In this document: piece after piece, positions 22,839-22,868 of the stretch
Layout of the letters: the number at the start of each line of letters is the position of its first letter
How positions within the stretch are numbered: position 1 is the first letter of the stretch
From: Bacteroidales bacterium UBA1197
GTDB lineage: Bacteria; Bacteroidota; Bacteroidia; Bacteroidales; UBA932
Direction: 5' to 3'
DNA: 22,868 nucleotides
NCBI GenBank assembly: GCA_002309995.1
Contig: DBYB01000066.1
Location: forward strand, 1 to 22,868
Translations under genes and position numbers: made by a program
Notes under the pieces: generated by a model
What the model was told of the DNA's origin: nothing
Seen by the model: only the letters and a program-made list of their open reading frames with translations
Databases searched by the model: none

Positions 22839-22868
22839 TTATTAGTACAAATTGCTGCAAAACTCAGA
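22839..22868 (-). repeat. Right terminal inverted repeat of the IS
   Basis: Read on the minus strand it starts TCTGAGTTTTGCAGCA. It ends exactly at the window edge, and the repeat might extend beyond it. Confidence 0.85.

Larger units (their letters stand above)
20929..22868 (-). mobile_element. IS4-superfamily insertion sequence, about 1.94 kb
   Basis: One transposase gene is bounded by imperfect inverted repeats that match at 26 of 30 positions (20929-20958 and 22839-22868, outer ends TCTGAGTTTTGCA). The transposase stop codon lies inside the left repeat. The right repeat ends on the last base of the window, so a target duplication cannot be checked. The left flank is the interrupted SANT gene. 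Confidence 0.88.

Noticed and set aside
1..22868. CRISPR array, tRNA or rRNA genes
   Set aside because: No regularly spaced identical repeats outside coding sequence and no tRNA- or rRNA-like stretch was recognised by eye.

Overview
The window looks like a Bacteroidales chromosome segment (Bacteroidota), probably a moderately GC-rich gut or host-associated lineage; I cannot name the genus. The signs are promoters of the TTTG-N18..20-TAnnTTTG type, secreted lipoproteins with GLUG, fimbrillin-like and Big_2 modules, a eukaryote-type IleRS, and members of Bacteroides-typical families (DUF3737, HAD_SAK-like proteins, a NEAD-type AAA ATPase).

Layout. (a) 1-2785, housekeeping: the N-terminal half of ileS (minus strand, cut by the window edge) diverges from a cvpA-tsaB pair. 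Their two promoters interlock in about 80 bp. (b) 2800-7709, surface proteins: the tail of a lost paralog, then a 1142-residue lipoprotein joining a fimbrillin-like part, GLUG repeats and a glycerophosphodiesterase domain, then a von Willebrand A lipoprotein. (c) 7702-11712, a four-gene minus-strand operon read in the order HdeD-like membrane protein, DUF3737 protein, MalY/PatB C-S lyase, MATE transporter. (d) 11713-12144, a non-coding AT-rich leader with several small inverted repeats. (e) 12145-20928, an accessory region of less GC-rich genes: sigma factor with a terminator, AAA+ ATPase, ClpP without ClpX, a Big_2 lipoprotein with nine 26-residue repeats, a compact operon (degenerate HAD-like protein, two-helix membrane protein, metallophosphoesterase, zinc-finger protein), a second degenerate HAD-like protein, and a Myb/SANT-domain protein. 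(f) 20929-22868, an IS4-superfamily insertion sequence with 30-bp imperfect inverted repeats. It has cut the SANT gene, whose last eight residues and stop codon come from the IS end. The right inverted repeat ends on the last base of the window.

The most interesting parts are region (e) and its junction with the IS. An apparently complete ClpP sits 25 bp behind an AAA+ ATPase of a different family from ClpX and behind a sigma factor, which suggests an accessory regulated-proteolysis cassette. Two proteins that match the HAD_SAK (Swiss Army Knife RNA-repair HAD) layout have both lost the catalytic acidic residues and lie on either side of an intact metallophosphoesterase. No tRNA, rRNA or CRISPR array was seen. 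All family assignments are from reading motifs, without database searches.
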